DNA from: Methanoculleus sp.
GTDB taxonomy: Archaea > Halobacteriota > Methanomicrobia > Methanomicrobiales > Methanoculleaceae
DNA length: 64,000 nucleotides
Reading direction: 5' to 3'
NCBI GenBank assembly: GCA_018433835.1
Contig: JAHDQM010000027.1
Span: 62,001-126,000, forward strand
Shown here: piece after piece, positions 35,057 through 44,381 of the stretch
Layout of the letters: every line of letters begins with the position of its first letter
How positions within the stretch are numbered: the stretch's first letter is position 1
The notes under the pieces: model-generated
What the model saw: only the letters and a program-made list of their open reading frames with translations
Database searches by the model: none
Told to the model about the DNA's origin: nothing
Translations under genes and position numbers: made by a program

Positions 35057-36022
35057 ATGACGACGCTGGAAGACTACCTGGAGAAGAATACCGACCGGAT
35101 CGACAGGGTGATCCACCGCTACTTCGGAGACGTCCACGGCGACCTCTTCCGGGCGAGCGCCCACCTGCTGCTTGCGGGGGGCAAACGGCTCCGCCCGGCG
35201 GTCGTCATACTCGCTGCCGATGCGGTGAGGAAAGGGAACTCGGACGACCTGATCCCGGCGGCGCTCGCGCTTGAACTGACCCACAACTTCACCCTCATCC
35301 ACGACGACATCATGGACGGCGACGCCGCCCGGCGCGGCGTCCCGACGGTGCACACGGTCTGGGACGAGCCGACGGCCATTCTTGCGGGGGACGTGCTCTA
35401 CGCGAAGGCGTTCGAGTTCATCTGCCTCTCGGATGCCGGGGAAGCCGCCAAGATCCGTGCGGTGAAGATGCTCGCCCGGACATGCGCCGAGATCTGCGAG
35501 GGGCAGAGCATGGACATGGCGTTCGAGAGGAGGGACGACGTCTCGGAAGCGGAGTACCTCGAGATGGTCAGCAAGAAGACCGGCGTGCTCTACGGCGCGT
35601 CTGCCGCCATCGGCGGAATCCTTGCGGGCGCGACCCCGGTCCAGGCCGACGCCCTCTACCTGTTCGGGGTGAACAGCGGCGTTGCCTTCCAGATACAGGA
35701 CGACCTCATCGACCTTCTTGCAAGCACCGAGAAGAGCGGCAAGGACCGCGCCTCGGACATCCGGGAAGGGAAGCAGACCCTGATAGCGATCAAGGCGCGC
35801 GAGAAGGGGATCGACCTCGCCCCGTACCGGAGGGCACTTACGGGTGCCGAGATCGACGATCTCATCGCCCGGCTGCAGGATGCAGGCATCGCCGAAGAAG
35901 TGCGTGCCGTCGCCGTCGAGCGGGCAGGCGTCGCAAAACAGGCGCTTTCGGTCCTCCAGGACTCAGAGGAGAAGCGGCTTCTTGCGGAAATTGCCGATTA
36001 CTTCATCGCCCGGGGCAACTGA
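35057..36022 (+). CDS. idsA: Short-chain polyprenyl diphosphate synthase (geranylgeranyl/farnesyl type)
   Basis: 321 residues, trans-prenyltransferase. First Asp-rich motif in LIHDDIMDGDAARRGVPTVH, second in FQIQDDLIDLLASTEKSGKD; GGKRLRP near residue 42 binds substrate. Makes GGPP for archaeal membrane lipids from the IPP/DMAPP supplied by the preceding genes. Start ATG 35057, after AAGGAGAC. Confidence 0.94.
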   Translation: MTTLEDYLEKNTDRIDRVIHRYFGDVHGDLFRASAHLLLAGGKRLRPAVVILAADAVRKGNSDDLIPAALALELTHNFTLIHDDIMDGDAARRGVPTVHTVWDEPTAILAGDVLYAKAFEFICLSDAGEAAKIRAVKMLARTCAEICEGQSMDMAFERRDDVSEAEYLEMVSKKTGVLYGASAAIGGILAGATPVQADALYLFGVNSGVAFQIQDDLIDLLASTEKSGKDRASDIREGKQTLIAIKAREKGIDLAPYRRALTGAEIDDLIARLQDAGIAEEVRAVAVERAGVAKQALSVLQDSEEKRLLAEIADYFIARGN

Positions 36023-36026
36023 TACC

Positions 36027-37712
36027 ATGGACGCCGATATTGAGCACCTGCTCTTTATCTACGCCCTGCAGAACGCCGTGAAGCACGACGCGCCCCCGAA
36101 GAGCGGAACGGTTATCGGCACGGTGCTCGGCAAGCACCCCGAGTTCCGGAGCCGGGCCCGGGAACTCGGCCCTCTCGCGGGGAAGGTGATCGCGGAGGTG
36201 GCGGCGATGAGCCAGTCCGACCGCAAAAGCCGCCTTCTCGCGATCGCTCCCGAACTCCTCGCCGAACTCACCGAGACCCGGGAGCACTCAAGGGGACTTC
36301 CCGCCCTCGAGGGTGCGGAGAACGGCGTGGTGATGCGGTTCGCACCGAACCCGAGCGGGCCGCTGCATCTCGGGCATGCCCGGGCCTCCATCTTAAACGA
36401 CTACTATGTCCGACGCTACGGCGGTCGGTACGTCCTCCGTATCGAGGACACCGATCCGAGGAGAGTCGATCCCGAGGCATACGACATGGTTCGGGAGGAT
36501 ATCACGTGGCTGGGGCTCGGCATCACCGATATCGTCTACCAGAGCGACAGGCTCGACGTCTACTACGACTGGTGCAGGAAACTCATCGAGCTCGGCGGCG
36601 CCTACGTCTGCGTCTGCGACGCAGAACGCTTCCGGGAACTCAAACTCAAGGGAAAGGCGTGCCCCTGCCGGGACCAGACCGTGGAGGAGAACCTGGAACT
36701 CTGGCGACAGATGCTTGACGGGGAATTCTACGAGGGTGACGCGACCGTCCGGGTGAAGACGGAACTCGCCCACCCCGACCCGGCGATGCGCGACTACTCC
36801 GCGATGCGGATCGTGAACGCGCCCCTCCACCCGAGGGTGGACGCCACGGTCTTCCCGCTGATGAACTTCTCGGTCGCGGTGGACGACCACCTGCTCGGGA
36901 TCACCCACGTGATCCGCGGGAAGGATCACATCGCAAACACACGGAGACAGCGCTACATCTTCGATTACTTCGGCTGGAAGCCGCCGGTCTACCGCCATTA
37001 CGGCCGGATGGGGATATCGGGGGTCGTCCTCTCGACGTCGGGGATGCGCGAAGGTATCAACAGCGGCATCTACACGGGCTGGGACGACATCCATCTCGGG
37101 ACGCTGCGGGCGATCGCACGCCGGGGTATCGAGCCCGAGGCGGTCCGGAACGCCATGGTCGATATCGGTATCGGGGAGACCGATATATCGTTCTCGTGGG
37201 AGAACCTGTACTCCCGGAACAAGGAGCTCGTCGACCCGAAGGCGAACCGCTACTTCTTCGTGCCCGACCCGGTCGAGGCCGTCGTCGCCGGGGCTCCCCT
37301 TCATGAGGCCCACGCGGCCCTCCATCCGAACGATCCCTCCCGGGGGGTCCGCACCCTCGTCACCGCCGGAAGGGTGCTCCTCCCGCGGGCGGATCTCGAG
37401 GGCCGGAGCATGGTCCGCCTGAAAGACCTCTACAACGTCAGGATCGAGTGGGACGGGGATGAGCCGCATCTCTCCTACGCTGGCGACTCGCTCGAGGATG
37501 CCCGGCGCGAGAAGGCGCCGATCATCCAGTGGCTCCCGGCGGACGCGAAACTTCCCTGCACCCTTCTGCGGCAGGACGGGAGCCTCGAGGGGTTCTGCGA
37601 ACCGCTGGTCGCCGGAGAGGCTGACCGCGTCGTCCAGTTCGAACGGATCGGGTTTGCCCGGATCGACTCGGTGGAAAGCGGCCGGGTGAGCGCCTACTTC
37701 GCGCACCGGTGA
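36027..37712 (+). CDS. gltX: Glutamyl-tRNA synthetase (archaeal type)
   Basis: 561 residues. N-terminal appended domain (1-95), then class I motifs: FAPNPSGPLHLGHARASIL (HIGH as HLGH) and the KMSKS variant in VVLSTSGMREG. RIEDTDPRRVDPEAYDM matches the glutamate pocket. Followed by the beta-barrel anticodon domain typical of archaeal/eukaryotic GluRS. Charges tRNA-Glu, and tRNA-Gln if non-discriminating. ATG 36027 starts 5 bases after idsA. Confidence 0.96.
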   Translation: MDADIEHLLFIYALQNAVKHDAPPKSGTVIGTVLGKHPEFRSRARELGPLAGKVIAEVAAMSQSDRKSRLLAIAPELLAELTETREHSRGLPALEGAENGVVMRFAPNPSGPLHLGHARASILNDYYVRRYGGRYVLRIEDTDPRRVDPEAYDMVREDITWLGLGITDIVYQSDRLDVYYDWCRKLIELGGAYVCVCDAERFRELKLKGKACPCRDQTVEENLELWRQMLDGEFYEGDATVRVKTELAHPDPAMRDYSAMRIVNAPLHPRVDATVFPLMNFSVAVDDHLLGITHVIRGKDHIANTRRQRYIFDYFGWKPPVYRHYGRMGISGVVLSTSGMREGINSGIYTGWDDIHLGTLRAIARRGIEPEAVRNAMVDIGIGETDISFSWENLYSRNKELVDPKANRYFFVPDPVEAVVAGAPLHEAHAALHPNDPSRGVRTLVTAGRVLLPRADLEGRSMVRLKDLYNVRIEWDGDEPHLSYAGDSLEDARREKAPIIQWLPADAKLPCTLLRQDGSLEGFCEPLVAGEADRVVQFERIGFARIDSVESGRVSAYFAHR

Positions 37713-37984
37713 AGCGGATTCGCCGGAGGCGGAAGGGGGGGCGGGCAGGCCTCCTCTTCATGTGACCTTTTTTGGGACGGCCGATGAAGGCCGACTTCGC
37801 AGTCCTTCGGCCTTATTGAAACCCTTCTCTGGAGATTCATTCCTGATGCAGGCCCGCACTTCAGATCGACCCCTGTCACGATTACAATGAATCTATAGGG
37901 TGCGAGTGCTGACTGGCCGGAGCGCGAGAAACCCGATGGGTTTCGAGCAGGAGCGTGAGCACCGTTAGGTGCGAAGAACCGGAT

Positions 37985-38090
37985 CTCAAGCACCCGAAGT
38001 GTGCGGAGTGCGCCAGTTCGTAGAATCGGAGCTCAAGCACCCGAAGTGTGCGGAGTGCGCCAGTTCGTAGAATCGGAGCTCAAGCACTCG
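37985..38090. repeat. 47-bp tandem repeat, about 2.3 copies
   Basis: Unit starting CTCAAGCACCCGAAGTGTGC and ending GTAGAATCGGAG; copies begin at 37985, 38032 and 38079 (the last is incomplete). The unit includes mosaic-family words (CTCAAGCACC, GGAGTGCGCC). Confidence 0.85.
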
Positions 38091-38309
38091 AAGGCTGATC
38101 TCCACAGGGTTTGCGCGATCGTATCTGATGGTGCTCACGCTCCCGAACCTTTGCATTCGACAATTACCTCCGGTCACACCTGACTCGGATTTCGTGGGGA
38201 CTGCGCACCTTCGGTGCTCGTCCTCCCGCCCTTCGGCCGGTCGCATATTGCCACGAGGGGGTGTGCGACTGTCGGAACGACAGGAGCACGAGAAACTCGA
38301 AGAGTTTCG

Positions 38310-38400
38310 AGGGGACAGGGGGGGGGGTCTCCCCCTCCCCGTCAGCCCCTCCCCCAGACGCGATATCCCCACGGTCCACTGTACCGGGATTTTTCCTCGT
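38310..38400. repeat. Dispersed ~80-base repeat shared with 22.7 kb
   Basis: CTCCCCGTCAGCCCCTCCCC followed by GCGATATCCCCACGGTCCA matches 22680-22735 with few changes, here without the 23-bp terminal inverted repeats being apparent. A weaker echo (CTCACGGTCCAGTGCACCGGG) follows at about 38482. Confidence 0.65.
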
Positions 38401-38590
38401 CCATGCCGAGCGCTTCCCCCGGCCAGTCAGCACTCGCACCTAGCGGTGCTCAAGCTCGCTAGCGCTCGCACTCCCCATTATCCTCACGGTCCAGTGCACC
38501 GGGACAGGCCGGGGACAAAACCGATTTCAAACACCTGCATCCCGCACGAAGATGAGGTCGGGCGATGAGAGCCCCATACGCCGTTTGCCG

Positions 38591-38640
38591 GGGTTACACA
38601 TTAATAACAAAATGTTCAAGATCGTATACAACGGCTGCAA
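38591..38640 (+). promoter_or_regulatory. Promoter/operator copy A (DUF2178-Xre pair)
   Basis: GGTTACACAT then TAATAACAAAATGT (38601-38614) then TCAAGATCGTATAC. It shares a block with 39551-39590 and 40248-40290, and ends 28 bases before the DUF2178 ATG. It includes a TATA-like TTAATAAC and an ACAT...ATGT dyad. Confidence 0.6.
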
Positions 38641-38641
38641 T

Positions 38642-39139
38642 ATGAAGCGAAATACATTCTATCTTCTGGCCGGCATCGTCGCGCTCGCCGAGGTCGGCAT
38701 CTTCTGGCTCTCGGTGGAGCTTGAAAGGCCGATCCTGATCCAGGTCGCGTTCGTCCTCGGCGTCCTCCTGCTTTATGTAGCGCGGCGGAGGGTCGAAGAG
38801 CGGTTAGAGGATGAACGGACGGCGATGATCACAGAGAAGGCGGCGCTCCGGACGCTGGAGGTCTCCTGGGTGGTCTTCTTCGCGATCAGCCTTGGGAGTG
38901 CGGTCGTTGCGTTTTCGAGGCCGCTCGGGCTGCGCCCGCCCCATCCACCGGACCCTAACGTTACCCATGCACTGATCATACGAATAACGGAGCCCGACGT
39001 CCTGCCTTTCGATCTCTTCGGCAGGTTTGCCATCGGCCAGCTGGTGCTCCTCTGCCTGATGATCTTCCTGTACGTGGGGTTCAGGATGTACTACGCCCGC
39101 AAGTACGGAGAATGGGATAGAGATGAAGAACAGGATTAA
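38642..39139 (+). CDS. DUF2178 membrane protein
   Basis: 165 residues with four hydrophobic segments (MKRNTFYLLAGIVALAEVGI; IQVAFVLGVLLLYVA; LEVSWVVFFAISLGSAVVAF; GQLVLLCLMIFLYVGFRMYY) and a cytosolic RRRVEERLEDERTAMITEKA loop. This matches DUF2178, which nearly always sits before a small Xre-type regulator, as here. ATG 38642 gives a basic N-terminus before the first helix. Overlaps the regulator by 17 bases. Function unknown; possibly a sensor of the regulator. Confidence 0.85.
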   Translation: MKRNTFYLLAGIVALAEVGIFWLSVELERPILIQVAFVLGVLLLYVARRRVEERLEDERTAMITEKAALRTLEVSWVVFFAISLGSAVVAFSRPLGLRPPHPPDPNVTHALIIRITEPDVLPFDLFGRFAIGQLVLLCLMIFLYVGFRMYYARKYGEWDRDEEQD

Positions 39140-39332
39140 GGTTTACCGGGCGATGCACGACCTGACCCAGGAGGGGCTCGCAAACGAGCTCGGGGTCACC
39201 CGGCAGACCATCCTCGCCATCGAGAAGGGGAAGTACGACCCGTCGCTCGACCTCGCCTTCAGGATCGCCAGGTTCTTCGGCGTCACCATCGAGGACATCT
39301 TCCTTTACGGCGATACGGCAGAACGGAAATAA
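39123..39332 (+). CDS. Xre-family helix-turn-helix regulator
   Basis: 69 residues, essentially a single HTH: LTQEGLANELGVTRQTILAIEKGKYDPSLDLAFRIA with the usual Q-T-I recognition helix. Starts inside the DUF2178 gene. Likely binds the shared operator at 38.6, 39.56 and 40.26 kb, which is inference. Confidence 0.9.
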   Translation: MKNRIKVYRAMHDLTQEGLANELGVTRQTILAIEKGKYDPSLDLAFRIARFFGVTIEDIFLYGDTAERK

Positions 39333-39550
39333 TCCCGGGGAATCCCTCCCGGCGAACGGGGACCGCTGCCGCAGACGTTTTTTAGCGCGCCCCTGACGAC
39401 GGAGCGGGGCAGCAGATCTGCATTGTCTCCTCATGCTTTGCACGGTAAGATTACCCTGAAACCTGTTTTCGTTTTTTGGAGCCGGTCGTCGGAAGGCCTC
39501 CCGGAGGGCATGCCGTCCTTCTACAGGGCATGCAGAAACAGCGGCAATAG

Positions 39551-39590
39551 GTAACCTTTTAATAACAAAATGTATAACATACTTGACGTG
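39551..39590 (+). promoter_or_regulatory. Promoter/operator copy B
   Basis: GGTAACCTTT then TAATAACAAAATGT (39560-39573), identical in 14 bases to copy A, followed by ATAACATACTTGAC. Its target is unclear; it is the sole evidence that the region after it is transcribed. Confidence 0.55.
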
Positions 39591-40247
39591 GCGTGTCGGT
39601 CCTGCCATCCCCCGTGGCGGGGCCACCGCCCGGAGCAGAATGGAGGTACACACGTGAAAAGAAGCCCTGCCGCATCAGGAGCCGCACCGTGCTCTGCACC
39701 CGCGCCCTCCTGCTCGAGGGACGGGGCTCCGAGAAGACCGAGATGCAAACTTTATGGAAGACGGCGAAACAGAAGCCGCCCGCACCTTATCCGTGGGCGA
39801 TTCGACGAGGAGCGTCAGGACACGCTCACGTATAACGGCGCTGAAATGCTGAGTAAGGAAAACCGTCACGTCAGAATACCGGCAGAGGAGAGGGGGAGAG
39901 TCCCGTCACCGCTTCTCCGACGGCGACGAACGAGGAGGATTATCGGGCAGCAGTATGGCTAATATCACCCACTCAGTGCCCGGGAGTCGACCGTGCGATA
40001 CACACCGCCTGAACGATCAGACTCACCATGACTCATAAAACGTCCTGCTGCCCGACCATCACCTCCCCTCTTCTATCCTTTATCTCGCGCACCGTTTGAT
40101 CGCATAACCCTGCACCCCCCCGACCGGCGCACGATCCGGGGACGCTGACGGTTCAGCAGGGTGAACCGGAACGTACCCGTAAGCCGGAACTCTCTTGCAC
40201 GAGATGTCCGATCCACTCCCCATTATGTTCAAATTTTCCGGCAATTG

Positions 40248-40290
40248 GTAACATATAAATAACAATATGTAAAATATAGTTTACATTGTC
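40248..40290 (+). promoter_or_regulatory. Promoter/operator copy C (secreted protein-ABC exporter operon)
   Basis: GGTAACATAT then AAATAACAATATGT (40257-40270), then AAAATATAGTTTACATTG. 12 of 14 bases match copies A and B in the core, with GGTAAC in common with B. It implies a leader of about 150 bases before the ATG at 40437. Confidence 0.55.
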
Positions 40291-40436
40291 GGGCAGCCCT
40301 TTCCGCAGATTCCGGGGAGGACGCGACATCAGAGCAGCAGATTCACAGCGAGTGAACAGACCATGAAAACTGCCAGAACGATACCAGAACAGCACCGGTG
40401 CCGTGCAGGAACCGCCATGCGCCGGAGGCAGAGCCG

Positions 40437-41681
40437 ATGAAACGTAACCTCTGCATTCTGCTCCTCCTCCTGTCGGCAATCGTGGGTGTTGCGGCGGCGG
40501 CCGAAACGTCATCGGCGGAGGAACAGATCACGGTCACCGGGGTCACCGTCAATCCCGACGCGCTCATGCGCGGGGATACGGGTACGGTGACGGTCGAGAT
40601 CAAGAACACCGGGGAGACGGGCGTTGCCATCAGCAGGGCCGAACTGTATCCCAACGGGATTGCCGTCGTCAACGACAAGACCTACGATTCGGTGGGCACC
40701 ATCGGCCCCGGGAACACCATGTCGTTCACGTTCACCGTGAGGGCCGATACCGCGGACGGCATATACTATCCGGTCTTCTACATGGACCTCCGGAACAGCG
40801 GGAGCGTCCGCTACTCCGTTCCGGTGACGGTCGAGAGTACCGAGATCCGGGTCAACGTCGTCGACGCCCCGGAGACCTACCCGGCAAACAGCGAAGACAC
40901 CATCGTTCTCTCTCTCGGGAACCCCCGTGAGAACAGCGTGAACGGCGTAACCGTCACCCCGACCGGCGAAGGCATCAGGTCCACCCAGACGGCCGTCTTC
41001 CTCGGAGCCCTCTCGCCGGACGAGGAGAAGAACGCCTCGTTTAGGATCCTGGCGTCGCAGTCGACCGAACTCACCTTCGACGTCTCCTACCGGAACGGGA
41101 TCAACGAGCACCACGCTACTCTGACCGTCCCCGTCGAGATCGGCGAGCGGGTGGTCGAACCCGATATGGTGGTCAACAACATCGAGGTCGCCCGGAGCGG
41201 CAGCACGGTCACGCTGACCGGCGACGTGACCAACGCCGGCCTGAAAGACGCCTACTCAGTCAAGGTCACCGTCGATGACCCGGCGACCGCAACCGATCCC
41301 TACCCGGTCTACGTCGTCGGCGGACTGGAGTCAGACGACTTCTCGAGCTTCGAGGTCACGTGCAGCGCGCAGGGCGCATCTTCCATCCCGCTCGTCGTCC
41401 AGTATCGGGACGAGGACGGCAAAACCTTCACGGAGACCGTGACCGTCTCCCTCTCCACCGCAGGGCAGGCACCGCAGACAGGTACTGACGGCGAGACCCA
41501 GACCCGCATCAACGGCGGCCCCGGTGGAAGAGGGGGTATGGGCCTGTTCGGATCGTTCGGCAGCGGGTTTTCACAGATCCCGGTCCTCGAGATCCTCCTC
41601 GTGATCGTGGGGGGCGCGGCTATCATCGTCGCGTGGCGGAAGGGATACCTGGGTAAGATCCGTGACCGGTTTCGCAGGTAA
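40437..41681 (+). CDS. Secreted CARDB/S-layer-type domain protein, membrane anchored
   Basis: 414 residues. Signal peptide MKRNLCILLLLLSAIVGVAA, then three beta-sandwich domains of the CARDB/COG1361 type (VTGVTVNPDALMRGDTGTVT; VDAPETYPANSEDTIVLSLG; VNNIEVARSGSTVTLTGDVT), a Gly-rich spacer (GGPGGRGGMG) and a C-terminal helix (PVLEILLVIVGGAAIIVAWR) before a basic tail. Likely extracellular, tethered by the helix. Adjacent ABC genes suggest it is an exporter partner, like COG1361 proteins next to MacB-type transporters. Start ATG 40437 fits the signal peptide. Confidence 0.85.
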   Translation: MKRNLCILLLLLSAIVGVAAAAETSSAEEQITVTGVTVNPDALMRGDTGTVTVEIKNTGETGVAISRAELYPNGIAVVNDKTYDSVGTIGPGNTMSFTFTVRADTADGIYYPVFYMDLRNSGSVRYSVPVTVESTEIRVNVVDAPETYPANSEDTIVLSLGNPRENSVNGVTVTPTGEGIRSTQTAVFLGALSPDEEKNASFRILASQSTELTFDVSYRNGINEHHATLTVPVEIGERVVEPDMVVNNIEVARSGSTVTLTGDVTNAGLKDAYSVKVTVDDPATATDPYPVYVVGGLESDDFSSFEVTCSAQGASSIPLVVQYRDEDGKTFTETVTVSLSTAGQAPQTGTDGETQTRINGGPGGRGGMGLFGSFGSGFSQIPVLEILLVIVGGAAIIVAWRKGYLGKIRDRFRR

Positions 41682-41699
41682 TCCAGGGGAAGAAGACAG

Positions 41700-42371
41700 A
41701 TGAGCAGTCCGGTTATCGAACTCGACAACGTCACGAAGGTCTATCCCCTCCCCTCAGGCGACGTCACGGCACTGAGGGAAATATCGCTCACCATCGACGA
41801 GGGGGAGTTCGTCGCCATCATGGGGCCGTCGGGATCGGGGAAATCGACCCTCCTCAACCAGATCGGGTGCCTTGACCGCCCCACGTCCGGCAACCTCTTC
41901 CTCGCCGGGAAGAACATCAGGGAGATGGACGACCGGGAGCTGACCAGCCTGCGGCTTTCTTCCCTCGGCTACATCTTCCAGAAGTTCAACCTCATTCCCC
42001 TCCTGACCGCGTACGAGAACGTCGAGTACCCCTACATCATGAAGCACCGCAAAAACGACGATACCGGCCGGGTGAGAGACCTCCTTGCCCTGGTCGGGAT
42101 CGACGAGAGCCTCTCGGCTCATAAGCCGAACGAACTCTCGGGCGGCCAGCAGCAGCGGATCGCGATCGCGCGGGCGCTCGTCAACGACCCGGCGATCCTC
42201 CTCTGCGACGAGCCGACCGGCAACCTGGACTCGCAGACCGGCGCCCAGATCATGGAGGTGCTCTCAGATCTCCATCGAAAAGGCCGTACGATCATCATGG
42301 TAACCCATGAATCCGAGATCGCGGCATACGCGGAACGGACGATTGTCATCCGGGACGGGAGAGTGGCATGA
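41700..42371 (+). CDS. ABC transporter ATP-binding protein (MacB/LolD type)
   Basis: 223 residues. Walker A GPSGSGKST, Q-loop FQKFNL, signature LSGGQQQRIAIARAL, Walker B LLCDEPTGNLD and the switch His in MVTHE. The LolD/MacB group energises single-pass permeases. Overlaps the permease by 4 bases. Confidence 0.95.
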   Translation: MSSPVIELDNVTKVYPLPSGDVTALREISLTIDEGEFVAIMGPSGSGKSTLLNQIGCLDRPTSGNLFLAGKNIREMDDRELTSLRLSSLGYIFQKFNLIPLLTAYENVEYPYIMKHRKNDDTGRVRDLLALVGIDESLSAHKPNELSGGQQQRIAIARALVNDPAILLCDEPTGNLDSQTGAQIMEVLSDLHRKGRTIIMVTHESEIAAYAERTIVIRDGRVA

Positions 42372-43606
42372 TCGGGAAAGATATCATCCTTGCGCTCTCG
42401 ATGAGGAGTGTCCGGCTTCACTTCCTGCGATCGGTTCTTGCCGCCCTCGGTATCGTCATCGGCGTCGTCGCCATCGCCTCGATCGGGATGATGGGGGCGA
42501 ACATGACGCTCTCCGTCACGGAAGAGCTCTCCGATATGGCAAATAAGCTCACCGTCACCCCGTACACCGGGGGCGGGGGCGGCATGATGATGGGCGGAGG
42601 AGGAGGCAGGGTTGTCGTCGGCAGCGGTTCCTCCTCCGATGACGACGACGATGTGATCGATGACGACCAGTTCCGGGATATCGAGCGCATCGTCGCGAAG
42701 TACGGCACCGCCTACACCGTCAGGTCCGAATCCGACCGGATCGAGGTCGGGTCGGAGACCGGGAGAGCGACCATCTACGGCCTTGATGCGGATATCATGC
42801 GCGAGATTCTCACCGTCGAGGAGGGGGAGTACCCGAAGAGCACGACCTCGGTGGTCGTCGGGCCGACGCTTGCCGAACGGCTCGGCCTCAAGATCGGGAG
42901 CAAGATCGAGATCGGCGATCCCGATGAGGGGTCCACCACGACAGTCCGGGTCGTCGGCATCCTCGAAGAACGGGGGATGTCGATGGACCTCTCCACGGAT
43001 ATGGCGATCATCGGAAGCGATAAGCTCTTCACCGGCATCTACGGCGGCGAGGGGGAGTACGACCAGGTCAACGTCGTTGTGAACGATCTAAACGAGATCG
43101 ACACGGTCAAGACGGCGATCGAAGACGGGCTCAACAGGAAAGAGGATGAGGTCACCGTCCAGGACAGCAGCCGCATGATGGAGAGCATCACCTCGACACT
43201 CTCCACGATGACGACGTTCGTGATGGCGATCGCAGGGATCTCGCTCCTCGTTGCCGCTGTCTCGATCTTCAACGTGATGATGATGTCGGTGAACGAACGG
43301 GTGCGGGAGATAGGGATCCTGCGAAGCATCGGGACGCAACGGACCGAGATCCTGCGGATGTTCATCTACGAGGCAACGATCCTCGGGCTCGTCGGGGCGG
43401 TCATCGGTGCCGTCGCGAGCCTCATCATCGGCTACGTCGTCGTGCTCGGCATGGTCGGCACCGCCGAGTACTTCTTCGCGCCGGGGAGCATCGTCTACGT
43501 CCCGATGGCCATGGCCGTCGGCGCCGCGATCTGCATCGTCACCGGGGTCTACCCGGCGTGGCGGGCGTCGAATCTCGACCCGATCGAGGCGTTGCGCGCG
43601 GAGTAA
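42368..43606 (+). CDS. MacB-type ABC transporter permease
   Basis: 412 residues with an N-terminal helix (FLRSVLAALGIVIGVVAIAS), a large periplasm-type domain (MacB_PCD) and three C-terminal helices (MTTFVMAIAGISLLVAAVSI; ILGLVGAVIGAVASLIIGYV; VPMAMAVGAAICIVTGVYPA). Unusual low-complexity insert at residues ~60-97: GGGGGMMMGGGGGRV followed by SSSDDDDDVIDDD. Substrate unknown. Confidence 0.93.
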   Translation: MIGKDIILALSMRSVRLHFLRSVLAALGIVIGVVAIASIGMMGANMTLSVTEELSDMANKLTVTPYTGGGGGMMMGGGGGRVVVGSGSSSDDDDDVIDDDQFRDIERIVAKYGTAYTVRSESDRIEVGSETGRATIYGLDADIMREILTVEEGEYPKSTTSVVVGPTLAERLGLKIGSKIEIGDPDEGSTTTVRVVGILEERGMSMDLSTDMAIIGSDKLFTGIYGGEGEYDQVNVVVNDLNEIDTVKTAIEDGLNRKEDEVTVQDSSRMMESITSTLSTMTTFVMAIAGISLLVAAVSIFNVMMMSVNERVREIGILRSIGTQRTEILRMFIYEATILGLVGAVIGAVASLIIGYVVVLGMVGTAEYFFAPGSIVYVPMAMAVGAAICIVTGVYPAWRASNLDPIEALRAE

Positions 43607-43652
43607 GGGTGTGAAGGAGGATGAGTCCCATCCTCCCTCCATCGGGAAGCGC

Positions 43653-44294
43653 TCACGGCTGCTGAACCGCCGGCCTCTCCGCCTGTCCGACCAGTTCCCG
43701 GAGCACTGCCCGCGCGAGATCGACGTTGCCGTAGTCCCGCTCGCGGGCGACGTCCCGGATGCAGGCCGGCACCTCGACGAACCGCTCCGCCTCCCGGATC
43801 TCGGATGCAAGCGCCTCAAGGTTCCTCCGCTCCCGCATCCGGTCCCGGTGCCAGGCCGCGGACCCCCGTTCCGGGTCGATTGCGAGGACCCCCTCGTAAC
43901 ATGCCGCCGCCTCGTCGTAGCGGCACATGGCCCCGAGCACCCAGCCCCTGCTCTGCCGGGCGAGGACATGCTCCGGGTCCAGCGTGAGCGCCCGATCACA
44001 GCAGGCGATGGCGTCGTTGTGCTCCCCGAGGTGCGCGAGAGCGTATCCCTTTCTCTGCCAGGCCGTCGCATCCTCCGGATCGAGAGCGAGTGCCCGGTCA
44101 AAGCAGGCAAGCGCCTCATCGCAGCGGCCGGCTTTGATGAGAGCAAACCCCTTTCGTCTCCAGCGTACCGGGTCGCCGGGGGAGAGTTCAAGGGCCTTAT
44201 CGTAACAGACGACCGCTTTGTCGTAGTCCCTGGTGCTGCAGAGAGCCTGGCCTCTGTGGTACCATACTTCGGCACTCTCTTCTCTTGTCGCCAT
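43653..44294 (-). CDS. TPR repeat protein
   Basis: 213 residues with about four tetratricopeptide repeats (AEVWYHRGQALCSTRDYDKA; VRWRRKGFALIKAGRCDEAL; TAWQRKGYALAHLGEHNDAI; LARQSRGWVLGAMCRYDEAA), each with an ALxLDP-type second helix. C-terminal ~60 residues are charged and not repeats. A protein-protein interaction scaffold; partner unknown. ATG 44294 chosen as the first Met before the repeats; the longer frame is shadow of the flavodoxin gene. Confidence 0.88.
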   Translation of the reverse strand: MATREESAEVWYHRGQALCSTRDYDKAVVCYDKALELSPGDPVRWRRKGFALIKAGRCDEALACFDRALALDPEDATAWQRKGYALAHLGEHNDAIACCDRALTLDPEHVLARQSRGWVLGAMCRYDEAAACYEGVLAIDPERGSAAWHRDRMRERRNLEALASEIREAERFVEVPACIRDVARERDYGNVDLARAVLRELVGQAERPAVQQP

Positions 44295-44381
44295 CGGACT
44301 TCCTGGGGAGACCAACCCATAAGAACCTAACCGATATCTCCCGCAATGAATAAGACCGGTCGAACGAGAGGTACCTGTATC

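Larger units (their letters stand above)
37713..38641. repeat. Repeat-rich intergenic region
   Basis: No supported gene. It contains the 47-bp tandem repeat, a copy of the 80-base segment shared with 22.66-22.75 kb, and hairpin mosaic units such as GCACCGTTAGGTGC, GAAACCCGATGGGTTTC, GAAACTCGAAGAGTTTC and GCACCTAGCGGTGC. The promoter of the DUF2178 gene begins near 38591. Confidence 0.75.
39333..40436 (+). other. Gene-poor stretch with two operator copies
   Basis: Contains operator copies B (39551-39590) and C (40248-40290). After copy B a GGAGGT (39642-39647) precedes GTG 39654, opening a 102-codon Arg-rich frame to 39962 of poor protein-like composition. It matches nothing I recognise and may be a broken gene, an RNA or an untranslated leader. 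No other convincing frame. Confidence 0.4.

Noticed and set aside
39654..39962. 102-codon Arg-rich gene after operator copy B
   Set aside because: A good ribosome binding site is present, but the composition and lack of any recognisable feature do not support a protein; recorded as part of the gene-poor stretch.
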